Shown here in pieces: positions 1 to 12,090 of a stretch of DNA of 64,000 nucleotides. The DNA is from Sclerodactyla briareus (lineage: Eukaryota > Echinodermata > Holothuroidea > Dendrochirotida > Sclerodactylidae). How positions within the stretch are numbered: position 1 is the first letter of the stretch; each line of letters opens with the position of its first letter. The translations under genes and the position numbers were made by a program. Location of the stretch: contig JAODTK010001865.1 of the NCBI GenBank assembly GCA_026419785.1, forward strand, positions 62,001 to 126,000. The letters are read 5' to 3'. The notes under the pieces are model-generated. The model was not told the origin of the DNA. It did no database searches and saw nothing but the letters and a program-made list of their open reading frames with translations.

Positions 1-1243
1 TCTTCAATTGGTTTTTTTGAACTGAGGAACACGGCTTTGGGTGGCTACAATTTATATTTTTTACTTGCCATGTGAGTATGAGGCAGTGTGTAATGAGAAT
101 ATTATGCAACATGAATACCTTTCACTTGTACCGTACCGTCAGTATCGTAAAATACATTGCAAACACTGGAAACTTTGTCCTTTGTTGAACTGAGGTCGCC
201 TGCTGTAAAAATGACATGGCGACACTTGGAATCCATTCATTTAATGAGTGGTCATTGTTTTTTTTCAGTCGATCTTGGAATAAGGGGTATTTTCTACTAC
301 TTCCCGTTTCTGCAAGACAACGTTGGATTGCACTCTGTGGTATCATTGCAAGCATCCCCAGTCAGAGGCCTATGAATGAGCATGTATTTCCTCTCTGGTG
401 ATTACTAAAAGTCTTGAGTGATTCTTCCAGGATGGAGATCTGATTTGATTTATATTGGAGAGGAAGCTGTCTGAACTTGTTGGTTCAATCAAACCCCATC
501 TTTAAACAATTATTCTGTTCTGAGTATCAATTTCCATGTATATTGGACATTTGCACCCATACACCCAAAACAAAGAATGACATCACAGTAGTAGAACCCA
601 GCAATTTTTTCTTTGTTTTCTCTCTCAAATTTGATGCTTTTTCCCTTTGAAAATCAATCCGTTTCACGCATGTTTGCAAGACATGTGCCTTCTTTCCTGA
701 AAAGTTTTTCAACATAAAAACAGAACGATACATAAGAAATGGCAAAGTTTGTTTGGCACACACATCAATCGATTTTTTCTGAGATATTGTGGGCAATATG
801 CATAGATCCCGAACTCACAACTTTAAGTATGATGATTTTGCAACAAAGTGATTGTATCCAGGACAGGGTTAGACCAATGATGGCCTTCCTGTGTACGATA
901 CTCTTTTATAATAATCCTGGAAGTACCTCCAACTAACAACTCTACTCTAAAAGTATATACCTGGTCCATTGAATAAGCATGCTTATATGTAGAGCTCTAT
1001 TTACAATCATTTTCAGTTCAGATTGCGTTGGTTTTGTGAAAGTTGCTCTTGTTCTTCTATATAATAAGACCACTGCCAGAATGAGTGACAAGGCTACTGT
1101 TCACGTACTTCACCCAGGTTATAGCACAGCTACCACATTACAGTCTAAACACTGGGTTCCTGCCAACAAGCAATCCTGTCTATGGCAGAATCATGTTAGA
1201 ACTGTTTCGCTTTTGTAACTATAGTCTGGTGGTCAGAAGAATA

Positions 1244-1294
<51 letters not shown>

Positions 1295-2098
1295 ACTTAC
1301 AGTAATTTCTTGAGATGGTTGTTCAGTGGCTCAACCTGAATAGTGGGACACAGTCAGGGAGACTCCAAGCTGCCATGAAAATTTGAATGTTGAACTGGTA
1401 CTGATTATATTACATTGGAGACCATTCCGGCTTGGTATTTCTTAGTCTTATAGCAATTGTTACGTCTTGTATTATCCGTATTCATCATTGGTCTCATAGC
1501 TGACAGGAAGTACCAACAGTTCAGCCAGTACTGATACTACATCAGTGAGAACTACAGTATAACATTTGCTGATCGGTTAGTACTGACATTACGGATATAT
1601 TTAGGGTTTGGGGTGTCAAGCCACCCTCATTTAGATGTTGGCCAAATACTCTCAATGTCTGATTTATTCACAAATCAACACAAACACAACCCACCTAAGA
1701 ATTCTTGAATTGGTTGCAAAGTGGGCGTCAACCACTTAGTCAAAACTGAATAATTCACCTAATTCATGTGTTTGTAAAGTTAATTGGAGTTTAATAAACT
1801 CGATGATGTGGACGACATTGAGTCCAGAAAAGAGTGGAGGCTATTTTGATGTTCATCTGGGTGAAATTTTGCACACTTTTGTCATATCCCAATGGAGGTT
1901 GCCGTCTAGTAGTAAGAGCAAGGCTCTGCACTATACTGTCATGAAACTTTTCATTCTGTATCTGTAAAGTTGTGAGAAAGGCAATTAATGCATTTCTGAA
2001 AAACCATGTATCACGGCACCATTATGTTAAATGGGGGTTCAAGTTCTATAGCTTAAAAACCTCTCTTACAAGTATTTTGGTAATGGCAGAAGACTGCA
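1..2098. other. Intronic sequence left of the first recognised exon
   Basis: This stretch is AT-rich and I see no convincing exon. It contains a 47-base G run at 1247-1293. No DOCK-like peptide was found in any frame. It is presumably the intron upstream of the first recognised DOCK exon, which also received the DIRS copy that starts near 2103. Confidence 0.5.
1247..1293 (+). repeat. Poly-G run, 47 bases
   Basis: An uninterrupted G homopolymer lies on the sense strand of the DOCK gene. Open frames across it read as poly-glycine and are artefacts. The true length is doubtful because homopolymers of this size are poorly resolved in assemblies. Confidence 0.95.
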
Positions 2099-2102
2099 AC
2101 TT

Positions 2103-2263
2103 ACCTTCAGCTTCAGGGCACTTACCTTCTTGCTGGACTTACTCAATTGCATATTTTTCGGCCAACGGCCGCTTCAACACACCCTTCCACTAAAAAAGAT
2201 GGGACGCACAGCGACGGTACCGAACGCAGCCGTACCATCTGGAGCGGTACGGGGGCTGCACTA
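2103..2263 (+). repeat. Left inverted terminal repeat of DIRS copy 1
   Basis: The stretch from the cttaccttct region to ggggctgca is the inverse complement of 6808-6945 with moderate divergence. The outermost ~20 bases are not in the right arm but are mirrored in the internal complementary region at 6640-6740. Confidence 0.8.
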
Positions 2264-5200
2264 TCCATTCTTTTCGGTGTGTGGTTCACAGCAACACGGC
2301 TACTGTTATCTCGTTGATTTTACGCTTCTCCACGCCACTTTCCTGTCTGCCCCATTTCCCTTCAACACTACAGGTGATCTAATTCTTTTTGGGTTGTGGT
2401 GTTATTTTTGAATTAGTTCCTCATTCCTGCCCTTCTTGGGAAGTAACTTTTGTAGCGGCGCCAAGTGCGGTTGTGTGTGCCCTGGTATTTGTATTGGGCT
2501 TCGTTTGGGCCGAACCGTTTTCCGTAGGGGCTGGGGTTTTCTCCCTTCCCTCCCCACCCGGGCTAGGTGCGTTATTTCTTCCGCTATCTTGTTTCGGTTC
2601 GTTCGAGCCCTTTCTGAGCTCTGTCCGCCCCTCTTGGCTCCGGAGGGGTAATTTCCCTCACAAGTTCGTAGCGGGTCTTCCCCCTCCTTCGCCTATCGAT
2701 AGCTTTGCACTAGGACTTTTACACACTGTGGCTATGGGGGTTTTCCGTCCGTTGATTTGTGTGTGTTTTCCCCCGTGGTCGGTGTGGCTAGGCCCTGAGG
2801 CGCTCAGAGCGCTTGGCTCCCAGGCCGTTGCCTAATTGCATATCAATAGGGCTCCCTCACGGTCCTTTTTAGCATTCACTACTCGCTATGGATGCCTTGG
2901 GTGTCCTATTTGTGGTGGTCTATAGTCCTATTTTTATATTCATATGTCATACAATTATGTGGCCCCCGCTTTTTGCGGGCTATAGCGGGATAGGGGCAAC
3001 ATTTTCTTTTCATGTCATGACCTGTAGCCTTTTTGTTCCTCTTTCAGAATGAGCCTCTCTCACTTGCGTCACCGCCAGTAGCTTTGGCGGCAATCTTTAT
3101 TTTTCGCCGTCGGGGCTTGTCCCCCTCCCTGGTGGCCGGGGGGCCGTTGCCCCCGGGGTTTGGGTTTCTTTGTTGGGTTCCCCCTCAAGTGGTCCACTTG
3201 ACTGTCATCTTTTCCCCTCCCCACCCCCCCTCGTCGTGGGGGTGGGCCTTTATACCGTTTTCGTGCAAGTTTTCACGTTTTGCCCTATATCTTGTAAATG
3301 GTAAGCCCTAGGGGGTCGCAGTTTTGCAACTTTGACTTTAAGAGGTAGGGCAAGCAGGGGTCATTGTGGACCCCCTCGGGCGCTCTCGCGTGTCCTTTGA
3401 CCTATTTCGGTAACATTGGTCTATGTAGATACTTAGGTTGAGTACATTACCTGATTTACTAACTCTGGTTCGTTTGTCTTTTTCACAGTTCTGTAAAATG
3501 AAGAGCATTACGTTCCAATGTCCTCGAGGCCAAGCCGCACTCCGAGCCCACCGGCAAGAATCAGCGGTCCTCCCCGTTTTTACTACTGCGGCGGTCGGCG
3601 CTTGCGTTCGCTCGGCTTTTTCCTGGACTTGTCAAAGACCCAGTATGCCTCTACGGAGGAAATCCGACAGGGCTGGGCGTGCGTTTGGACCAGCAACCCG
3701 GGAATCCCGCCTCCGCCCGCTCCCTATGCTCTCCCTAGTGGATGCCGCTTGACGTGTTCCAATATTTTCCAGGCTAGGGCCGGGACGGCCCGTCTGCGCG
3801 TCCCACAGCGGGAGGACCCGCCTCATTTAGTACCCCAGGCACAGTACGATGCATTCTCCGCCCCCCCCCCCCCCCCCCCCCCCCCCCACCCGGCCGCCGG
3901 AGGCGTGGGCCGGCTGGTCCTGTCGGGGAGGAGACGTCGGTTCTCTCCCGCCAAGGGAGGGGAGGGAGGCCTTCCTTCCGTCTGAAAGAATCGGACCCGG
4001 CGGACCGAGACGCCGATCTCCTCTCCCCGGTTTTTTTTGTACTCTGCAGCAGCGAGATTCGGTATCAATGTCTCGGCTCTCCAGCTTTTCTTTCTTAGCG
4101 GAGTGGTTCGCCCGGTGACGCACGTCAGCAACCCCCCCCTCCTTGCGGGAAGGTGATGGCGAGGGTCCAGTTGGCGGTTACAGGCTGGCCCGGGCGATCA
4201 GTTTGCCGGCATTGCCGTCAAGGCAACTTCTTTGCGGCGGAGATGTGTCCTAACCGGACTTGAACCTCCTTCCGCTCTCCGCCGCGGGCGAACTCCCTGA
4301 GTGCCCCCCCTATTTGGGCCCCGCCCCTCCTTGGAGGCTGTTGGCCCCGGGTCCTTGAACAGGACGGCTCTCGGAACAAGGGGAAACGTACTGGAAGACG
4401 GTGGACGTGTCTGCCCGTAGAGGACGCTCGTCTGGCAGAGCCGCCCGCGCTCGGGGGGAGCCCTCACGCGTCTCGGCCCTCCCGGAGGGCCGAGGGTTCC
4501 CCCACCCCCGTAAGCAGAGGGGAACCCGGCCAAGCGTCCCCGCAAGCCCAGGGGCGTCATTCTCCTGCCGTGGCAGAGAGCGATGCCCCCAGCCCGCCCG
4601 GGGGTAAGCGACTACCGGCCCCCTGTCCGGAACCCCCCCCGCGGGACCCCGCCTGTGGGGGGTCATCTCCGTGACTTTGCGGGGGCGTGGCCTGGCCCAC
4701 TGTCACCTCGGCAGGTGGATCCTGGCCGCGCTCTCCCAGGGGTATCGTCTGGTGTTTACGGCGCCTCCCCCCAGCTCCGTCGTTTTCGGGCTAAACGGCC
4801 GGTCTCCCCGCGGTACCAGCTCCCAGGCGTCAGCGATGGAGAGGGAAACCCTTTTGGTTTGGGCCAAGGGGGCCATTCCTCCCCTCCTCCCGCCAGAAGT
4901 GCCAACACGGTTTAGTGGCGTCCTTCTCTTTCCTGACCCCGAGAGGACTGTTTTGTTCGTGGTGGGGGTGTCCGATATTGAACTACGTCCTCTCAAACGC
5001 GTTTCGTCCAGCCCAACCCACTTCACTTCCGCATGGAAACAATAGCAGGTGATTTCAACCCTGCGAGGGTCTCTGGTCACTATCGGGTGGGACCTACTAG
5101 CGGATGCAACTTGCTATTCCCCTCCCCATCAGGAGGGATAGGCGGGAAGATTCCTTCTTCCTATGCTTCCTTTCCGCTACCGCGCTTGTGTCTCCCTATT

Positions 5201-6639
5201 TTTCTGCTTCTTCACTCCTACCAACTCGATTATTACACCAGTCTCCCTTTTGGGTTGTCGCGCACCCCGTGTGTTTACAACGGGTCACGAGGGCTATGGT
5301 GGCCCATCTGCGTCTTCAGGGGGTCCAACGCTTCACTTATCTGACGACTGGCTTATCGTGGGGACCCGCGGCGGAGGTTCAGAGAGCCCCGCACGTTCTG
5401 GACTTGTCGGAGCGTGGGATGGCTCGTCAACTTCCCAAGCCCGACTGCGACCGTCCCCCCAGATCCGTAGTTATGCTGGGTGCCGCGATCGAGTTTAGCG
5501 TCCGGGGTGGCCACCCCCACCCGGGAGCCTGGAGGCCCCTGCAATCCGGGTTGTCGGCTGCTTCAGGGCAGAACTCTCTCCCGGCGCGGGCGTGGCTGGT
5601 TCTCCTCAGCTCTCCTAGCTGCTTCATGGCGAACCTAGTAGACCTGGTCCCCTTTTGCTGGCTGTACAATGCGCCCCCGTCCAGATCCACCGTCTTGCGT
5701 GTTTTGCGCCCGTCGTCTGGGATCTGTTGACCTCCATGCCGTGGGCAGCCACAAACACCTGGACCCGATAATCATGGTGGCTGAACAGGAAAACGTCATG
5801 CAGGGGTAACGGTCCCACCTTCCCGTCAAGCTTTTTGCCTCCGATTGGACGCCTCGCTGGAGTTTGCGTTGGCTTCCACGTGTGGGATTCGGAGTTACGG
5901 GGGACCCCATAAATGTGCTCGAGTTGCTGGCGTCGTTCCGCGCCTGAAATTATTGAACCCGGTGGCGACCGTCTCGGTCTGGTCCGTTGCGACAGTACCA
6001 ACCCCCCCGCGGCGGTATCGTACATAACCCATCAGGGAGGATGCATTTGCGGGGTCTTTGGTCAGTGACCTGGAATCTGTTTCTGTGGGCCGCACGCACG
6101 GGGTGCGCTTTCAGGCGGTTCACCTCCGTGTTCAGAGAACTCCATCGCGGACAATGCTTCTCTCAGCTCATCACTCATGCTCCACGGAGTGTCTCTTCAC
6201 GTCGGAGTTTTGCAATCGTTGTTTGAGGCGTTTCAATTCAATCGTCCGGAGGGGCTGTTGTCGTCGCCTCTCCGCAAGGCTGGCCTCTCTTCTGCACAGA
6301 GTCCTTCGAGGGGCCGCTTGGGTGATCATAATGCTCTGGCTCGGGGTTTGGGCCTTTCCTCGATGCGTACGCCTTCCCGCCATTCGGCCTAGTCGAAAGG
6401 TTTGCAGGGAGCCCGTGTTGGGTCCCCTTCCCCCTTCCCCACCCGCGGCCCGCTCGTAGAGCGTGTTGTGTTTGCTGTGGGCTGGCTCGGAGACTCCTCT
6501 GTGACGGGTGGTGCCGCGCTCGGATGTCTGTAGTATGGTTTGACTGCGGAGGCGCTACTCAGACATCTTTCTTATGGTGAGGGTCTATTTCAGTTTGGAT
6601 TAATTCGCTCGCCGGCTTCCCACCTCCTTGCGGTGGGAG

Positions 6640-6740
6640 TCTTCAATTTGTAGTAAGTCCAGAAGTTAAGTGCCCTGAAGTAAGTTAACCCCCCTTCGTT
6701 AAGGGGGCTACTTCCGATGGGCAACTTACCTTCTTGACAG
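6640..6740 (+). repeat. Internal complementary region of DIRS copy 1
   Basis: The first half (about 6648-6690) is complementary to the outer left end. The second half (about 6690-6740, with ccccccttcgttaaggggg) is complementary to the outer right end at 6945-6984. In the DIRS family this region is thought to template completion of the circular DNA form. Confidence 0.75.
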
Positions 6741-6807
6741 ACCCCGCCCGCCTCCTCCCCACTACGCGGGTACCTCGGGTGGCTAGTTGAATGATATTGC
6801 AGCGCGG

Positions 6808-6984
6808 CAGCCCCGTACCGCTCCCAGCTAGTTAGGGCTGCGTTCGGTACCAGCGGGCGCTGTGCTTAACACTCTTTTTTGTGGTATGGTTGTGTTGAAG
6901 GCGCCGTTTGGCCGAAAATGCAATTTGTAGTAAGTCAGGAAGGTAAGTTGCCCCTCGTAAGTACCCCCCTTAACGAGGGGGTTA
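6808..6984 (-). repeat. Right inverted terminal repeat of DIRS copy 1
   Basis: This is the inverse complement of the left arm. It extends about 40 bases further out to aacgagggggttaa, an extension matched by the second half of the internal complementary region. The same terminus is seen in DIRS copy 2 near 37006, which fixes the element edge. Confidence 0.8.
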
Positions 6985-7526
6985 ATTGCTCACTTGACAG
7001 ATCTTGTGGGTTACATGGTATGTTATACGTGTATGCAATCCCTTACATGCAGGTGAATATTACCCCAAATTGAATCAACCTCCCTCTGCTAGTTGGAGAT
7101 TATAGAATGAGCCTTCAGTATTCCCATACCATCCATAAATTGAGCAAGAAGGTGAAAGAGAACTTGTAGAATGGTAAATCATTTTGTTAATGACTAATGG
7201 GGGTTTAACAAGTATTGTTAAACCTTATTCTCCCTTGACGGACTGACCATTCTCAAAATGCAATGGAGCACAGTCAATCATGTAGTTAACATTTGAACAC
7301 AGTTTTTAAACTAGGATCCACAACCATAAAATTTGTTGGTATCATAAATCTATGCAATCTTTTCCGGTGAGTACATTTTTGTGTAATATAAAAATGTTTG
7401 TTTCTTGTGATCTTCATAGGAACATATTTTCTTCTTTTGAACTTACAGCCCACAGCCTGTTGTTATTTGTTTGTTCCTCGACCAGCTTGCTGATACCTAA
7501 AAATTATTCTTTTATTTTGTGTACAG
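6985..7526. other. Intron, nothing recognised
   Basis: AT-rich intronic sequence between DIRS copy 1 and DOCK exon 1. I see no gene, repeat or structured element in it. Confidence 0.5.
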
Positions 7527-7678
7527 GAAACTGATAAGATCCTAAGACCTATGCTGGAATACCTCCAGTGACAATCTGTGAGATGGAGTCGGCTGCCCAT
7601 GAACCTCTCTACAAGGCTCTTAGGTCCATTGATTATCTGTTCAAAAGTCATCCTGAATCAAGGAGACGCTTTTTGTTC
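7527..7678 (+). CDS. DOCK1-like: DOCK exon 1 of window (middle helical region)
   Basis: The exon starts after gtacag and ends before gtgagt. Its 3' half reads EPLYKALRSIDYLFKS followed by an arginine-rich stretch, aligning with the DOCK1/5 segment that contains a LKALEYVFKF-like helix. The first 14 codons (ETDKILRPMLEYLQ) align with the preceding KLMTVLK-like helix but lie in another frame, so at least one indel separates the halves and a TGA appears at 7569 in the first frame. The region lies in the armadillo-like part between DHR-1 and DHR-2. Confidence 0.75.
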
Positions 7679-7947
7679 GTGAGTATTCCTCATTTAAGAA
7701 CAACTGCAAGCTTGAATACAAAACAGGGCTTATTATCGTGAGAATGGAAAACTGTATCTATAGAACACATGTCACCACCCATTTCATACGATGTTCCTAT
7801 GTGTAAGTTATTGGCCTTCAAAGTTGGTCATTATGCAGAAAATTGGAGAATCCCAATGGTGCAATAAGCTGACGTCACACTTGGACAACCCGGGAAGTTA
7901 TGTCATTGTATCTTTGTTTTTTTGTTGCATAAGTTAACATTTAGCAG

Positions 7948-8047
7948 AAGGTTCTTCACTATTCTGGCAAAGAAGGTGAAGTCCATCAGTTATACAGAAA
8001 CACAATTATTAGCACAGATTAATGCTCTTTTGTGTGGCCACAAAAAG
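7948..8047 (+). CDS. DOCK1-like: DOCK exon 2 (probable, middle region)
   Basis: The exon is bounded by tttagcag and a gtgacg donor. One frame reads GKEGEVHQLYR and another TQLLAQINALLCG. Together they resemble the family segment YGKDGDEFNNSIRQLFLAFNML of DOCK5, so an indel lies between them. Position and order (just after exon 1, before the GAAM helix of exon 3) support the call. The similarity is modest, so this is less certain than its neighbours. Confidence 0.55.
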
Positions 8048-8389
8048 GTGACGTATCTATCTACCCCTGCCGAGACATGACTGTTCTTCCAAGATCCTTA
8101 AACACTGATGGGTTGTGTGTTACTTTTACATGAATTTTAACTCTGATTTTTCAAATGTCATGTTATATACTGTACGAGGACTTTTTTGGTGATCTGAGGA
8201 GGGCCATAATCGAGGGGGTTCTGCAATAATAAAAAATAAGTTTTCCCCCGGAAATGCCCCCCATAGTCACATATGGTGCCGTGTGGGTGAGTCGCTTAAA
8301 AAGCTCCTATGGCGTGCTGTTGGGGTGTTGACTAAGTCGCCTGTTGTGCACTGTGTCGTGATTAATGAAGTTGTGGCCTATGGTGCGTT
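8048..8389. other. Intron segment, nothing recognised
   Basis: Intronic sequence before the LINE fragment. The LINE may begin somewhat before 8390, but no motif supports a more upstream start. Confidence 0.4.
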
Positions 8390-9082
8390 GTGGGGTTGTC
8401 AATCAAAGTTGCCTATGAACATTCAGATAGAAAAGGACTTACACTTGCTGCTAACAAAACAATTGGCTTCTTTCGTCTAAACCTGAACTCCTGTCCTAAA
8501 ACACCGAAGCAGAGTTTAATAAGACCCTCATCCGTCCCAATCATTGACCTCCTGGTTCCTACTGTTTGGGACCCGTACACTGTACAGCTCACTCAGAAGC
8601 TTGAAAGGGATCAGAGACGTGCAGCCAGTATGGTACACAACAACTATGATTGGACCACAGTGCATCTGGCCTTGTTCAAAACCTTCAGTGGGATCATTGA
8701 CCACTAGGAGTGAGATTAACCGGCTCTCTACTTTTCACAAAGCCATATGGGTGGCACCTTGCCATTCTATTCATGATCACCTTCATCCAGCCCAACGTAG
8801 AACCCGCCGCTCCAACTCCGACAATTAATTGAGCATACACACGTCGGGACTGCTACAAATCCTCCTTTTCTTCCAAGAACCACCAGGACTGGAACAACTT
8901 GCCGCATGAGATTACATATTGTCAGCCCCCCGACTTCAAGCTGCTGTTGATCGACACCTGAGGCTTCAGCATCGGGACTATGCACTCCCCCCGTTTAGTA
9001 GCACGGCACACACCACCCTGCTTGTTTTGTTCCTTAAGGAATGTTGGGCAGTCCCACCAAGAAGAAAAAGAAGAAGAAGAAC
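8390..9082 (+). mobile_element. LINE 3' fragment (CR1/L2-like reverse transcriptase tail)
   Basis: This is a 5'-truncated non-LTR retrotransposon. The first frame (8390-8707) reads ANKTIGFFRLNLNSCP, then VWDPYTVQL and DQRRAASMV. This is the conserved C-terminal end of CR1/L2-type reverse transcriptase (family pattern ANKTLGFLRRNL ... TVWDPYT ... QRRAARFV). A second frame around 8865-8960 carries DWNNLPHEIT, matching the family's terminal DWNNLPPEV motif, so there is at least one frameshift between them. An (AGA)n-rich microsatellite at about 9061-9082 probably marks the 3' end. The fragment is dead and lies in the sense orientation within a DOCK intron. Confidence 0.85.
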
Positions 9083-9905
9083 TTTTGATTGGTGTGCACC
9101 TATCTGTAGATGCCTTCACATAGTGAACAGTAACACCCAACTTGATTTGAACCATCACCTGTTCTGGTAGGATGTTACCCCTTTGTTATTAGTCATTTTA
9201 TGTGGTGACTAATGTGAGTTCCTCACCACAGAATGCATTGATATTTCAGTGTGTCCCTGGAGACACCTTGATGGATGGCTGCTGAGGTTCAGGATGCAAT
9301 GATCCCAAGTTAACTTGAGATATGATTATCCCCTAGTGGAATGCGACTTTGGAAATGAGGAACCTTGCTCAACAGCACACCCTTGGACCAAGTAACTGCC
9401 AAATATTTTCATGCTCGTCCTCTCGGAGTATTTCTGTTGGGTTGGGACTGATCAATAAAATGAAGTGTCCTCGAGGCAACTTTTGAACTCACACTTCCCT
9501 CTCTTTCCAGTTTCAGCTTGCTGTGTTTCCAATCTCACAACTTCCTTTATTTTCAGGCTCCACGGTGAAACAACGGCAAGCAACATTTCGAACCTCCGTG
9601 AGTGGGTGGTTCCATTCTCTGAGCTGGCTGATGACGATAACCTCAGATACTGTCCCTGACCTGCCAGTTTCGTTATAAATTATATGTTTTAGCTTTGATG
9701 ACTTGGACACAATTTTTTCAGCCACTTCAAAATGGGTCCTACATATCTCCTAAGAAAGTTCTAGAGTTGGAGCCAGCCAAGTGATCGTAGTGGACTAGTG
9801 TCCCCTTAATTGCCCAATCCACATCTATTACTCGGATTTTACTCATCAGCTCAACACAGATGATTTTCTCTCAGTCTTTTTTTTACTCCTTCCACCACTC
9901 ATTAG
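9083..9905. other. Intron, nothing recognised
   Basis: Intronic sequence with no convincing coding exon or transposon terminus. Confidence 0.45.
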
Positions 9906-10487
9906 GTAATTATATCCCCGCGACCTGAAGGGGTCCGGGCTATTATGTTTTGGGGTGTGTAGCCGCGCCACCGTCTCAGGCTTCCGCCCCACCACCAACT
10001 TTAGCATTATCGCAATAACTCTTTACCGCTTCATCCGATTGAGCTGAAATTGTACCCATTCCACCTTAATGAATCTCAGATGAGTTCGAAAGTGGGCTCC
10101 TACAATGCTGGTGTTCGCCTATTTTGCCTAATTCATCAAATTTCAAGTTAGTCGGATTTAACGAAACTTGGTGGGTAGGACTATAGTTGATCCCGAAAAT
10201 GTGGAGGTCATTTCAAAGTCATCAGAGGTAATTTGCGAATTAATGCGATTTTCCATACTTCGTCAGATTTGAACAAAACTCGGTGGATGGGGGGTACATG
10301 TGTTCCACAGAGAGAAGTCATTTCAAAGCATCGTGGGTCAAATTTTGCATAAGTCAATCTGCCTATAACTCCATAGATTACAACAACACTTGGTGGATGG
10401 GGTTTATCTTGGTTTCTGACCAAAATGGGGTCTTTATGGTGAGTTAGGTCCTTTCTTCCCAATGACTGCTCAATAGCGGGGATAATA
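9906..10487. repeat. Unclassified interspersed repeat with short inverted ends
   Basis: The left end has tatatccccgc followed by an inverted gggg block and ttatgttttgg. The right end has gcggggataatac, roughly its inverse complement. The interior repeats the phrase cttggtggatgg and has a degenerate AAGTCA-N4-AGGTAA. The left end resembles the repeat starting near 51905 (tatatcccc ... ggggatattattgttttgg), so both belong to one dispersed family with no coding capacity that I can see. Confidence 0.55.
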
Positions 10488-10532
10488 CACGTGGGCGGCT
10501 TTCCCCACCACACATGTCTAGTTTTGTGATGT

Positions 10533-10662
10533 ATAATCCCCCCCCCCCCCCTGTAGGTTATTTGCAGGTCTGCCTACCAAGCATCAACTATTCTTTGGGT
10601 GGTTTGCTCAGCTTGAGTGGGTTATGCAGTCGTGGCCAGCGGTTCCCCCCCCCCCCCCCTCC
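10533..10662 (+). repeat. Poly-C tracts
   Basis: Two C runs (about 10539-10550 and 10647-10660) flank ordinary sequence. Open frames through them read as poly-proline and are not considered genes. Confidence 0.85.
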
Positions 10663-11144
10663 CCGCCAGTCTATACTGGTATTAGTGATTTTCATGGTAT
10701 TATTGCATAGTCATATTATTTCGGTCCACTCCCGCTGTTAACATAACACATACGGTTTTATGAAACGTTTGTACCAATTGTGCACACAAGTTTTAAAGAT
10801 GTTCAAAGATCACCACTTTCAGCTCCAATTAATGAATCAAATTATGATTAATGCATGAAGTGACACTACACATCACTGTTATCTTGAAGAATTGCATCCA
10901 TATATTCTTTAATAAATTTAGCAATATTAGCCCCCCGACTTACATCTAAATTATAAGTTATCTATAAGAGATGCAAATTTGATCATGCTAATGGTGAGAA
11001 GCTCACAACCTGCATGCTTTGGCCTTGCTCAGACTATAAGAATATGACCTGTCCTCCCCTACCCCTGTTCAATACAATGTTGGTGTGACATTGAGTATCT
11101 GGGCATAAATCAATCTAGAAATGTCTCTTAAACACAGAGTGCAT
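10663..11144. other. Intron, nothing recognised
   Basis: AT-rich intronic sequence up to the 60-bp array. No exon or element seen. Confidence 0.45.
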
Positions 11145-12090
11145 AGTTCATGTATAACCGATGGTACTCTGCTCCAACCCAGGGCGCAGCGATGAGGTAC
11201 ATTTAGTTCATGTGTAACCAATGGTACTCTGCTCCTACCCAGGGCGCAGCAATGAAGTACATTTAGTTCATGTATAACCGATGGTACTCTGCTCCAACCC
11301 AGGGCGCAGCAATGAGGTACATTTAGTTCATGTATAACCGATGGTACTCTGCCCAACCCAGGGTGCAGCGTTGAGGTACATTTAGTTCATGTGTAACCAA
11401 TGGTACTCTGCTCCAACCCAGGGTGCAGCATTGAGGTACATTAGTTCATGTATAACCGATGGTACTCTGCTCCTACCCGGGGCGCAGCGATGAGGTACAT
11501 TTAGTTCATGTGTAACCAATGGTACTCTGCTCCTACCCAGGGCGCAGCAATGAGGTACATTTAGTTCATGTATAACCGATGGTACTCTGCTCCAACCCAG
11601 GGCGCAGCGATGAGGTACATTTAGTTCAGTATAACTGATGGTACTCTGCTCCAACCCAGGGTGCAGCGTTGAGGTACATTTAGTTCATGTATAACATGGT
11701 ACTCTGCTCCTACCCAGGGTGCAGCAATGAGGTACATTTAGTTAATGTATAACCAATGGTACTCTGCTCCAACCCAGGCGCAGCGATGAGGTACATTTAG
11801 TTCATGTATACCGATGGTACTCTGCTCCAACCCAGGGTGCAGCGTTGAGGTACATTTAGTTCATGTATAACCGATGGTACTCTGCTCCAACCAGGGTGCA
11901 GCAATGAGGTACATTTAGTTCATGTATAACCAATGGTACTCTGCTCCAACCCAGGGCGCAGCGATGAGGTACATTTAGTTCATGTATAACCATGGTACTC
12001 TGCTCCAACCCAGGGTGCAGCGTTGAGGTACATTTAGTTCATGTATAACTGATGGTACTCTGCTCCAACCCAGGGTGCAGCGATGAGGTA
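11145..12090 (+). repeat. 60-bp minisatellite carrying the exon 3 splice acceptor
   Basis: About 16 head-to-tail units of ~60 bp run directly into DOCK exon 3. Each unit contains a branch-point-like tataacc, a pyrimidine-rich ctctgctccaacccag ending in AG, and then ggtgcagcgatgaggtac, which is the first ~19 bases of exon 3 (codons for GAAMRY). The last unit is the real acceptor. The array is therefore a serial copy of a complete 3' splice site plus the exon's first residues. Units differ by a few substitutions and single-base indels. Reverse-strand open frames across it are by-products of the periodicity. Confidence 0.9.

Larger units (their letters stand above)
2103..6984 (+). mobile_element. 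Fossil DIRS retroelement, copy 1
   Basis: This is a GC-rich island in an AT-rich intron, bounded by inverted terminal repeats (about 2103-2263 and 6808-6984). Just inside the right repeat, an internal complementary region (about 6640-6740) is complementary to both outer ends, the hallmark of DIRS-type tyrosine-recombinase retrotransposons. Parts seen: a leader (about 2.3-3.5 kb), a gag-like region (about 3.5-4.2 kb) and a reverse transcriptase/RNase H region (about 4.6-6.4 kb) with SDDWLIVG near 5340-5363. No tyrosine recombinase region is recognisable. The element is clearly broken in many places, so it is an old fossil. It lies in the same orientation as the host gene. Confidence 0.85.

Noticed and set aside
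4198-6459. Many long GC-rich open frames on both strands
   Set aside because: Shadows created by the GC-rich DIRS fossil; not independent genes.
11069-11654. Minus-strand open frames with repeated LNVPHRCALGWSRVPSVI pattern
   Set aside because: Product of the 60-base unit being a multiple of three. The sense strand explains the unit as a splice acceptor plus exon start.
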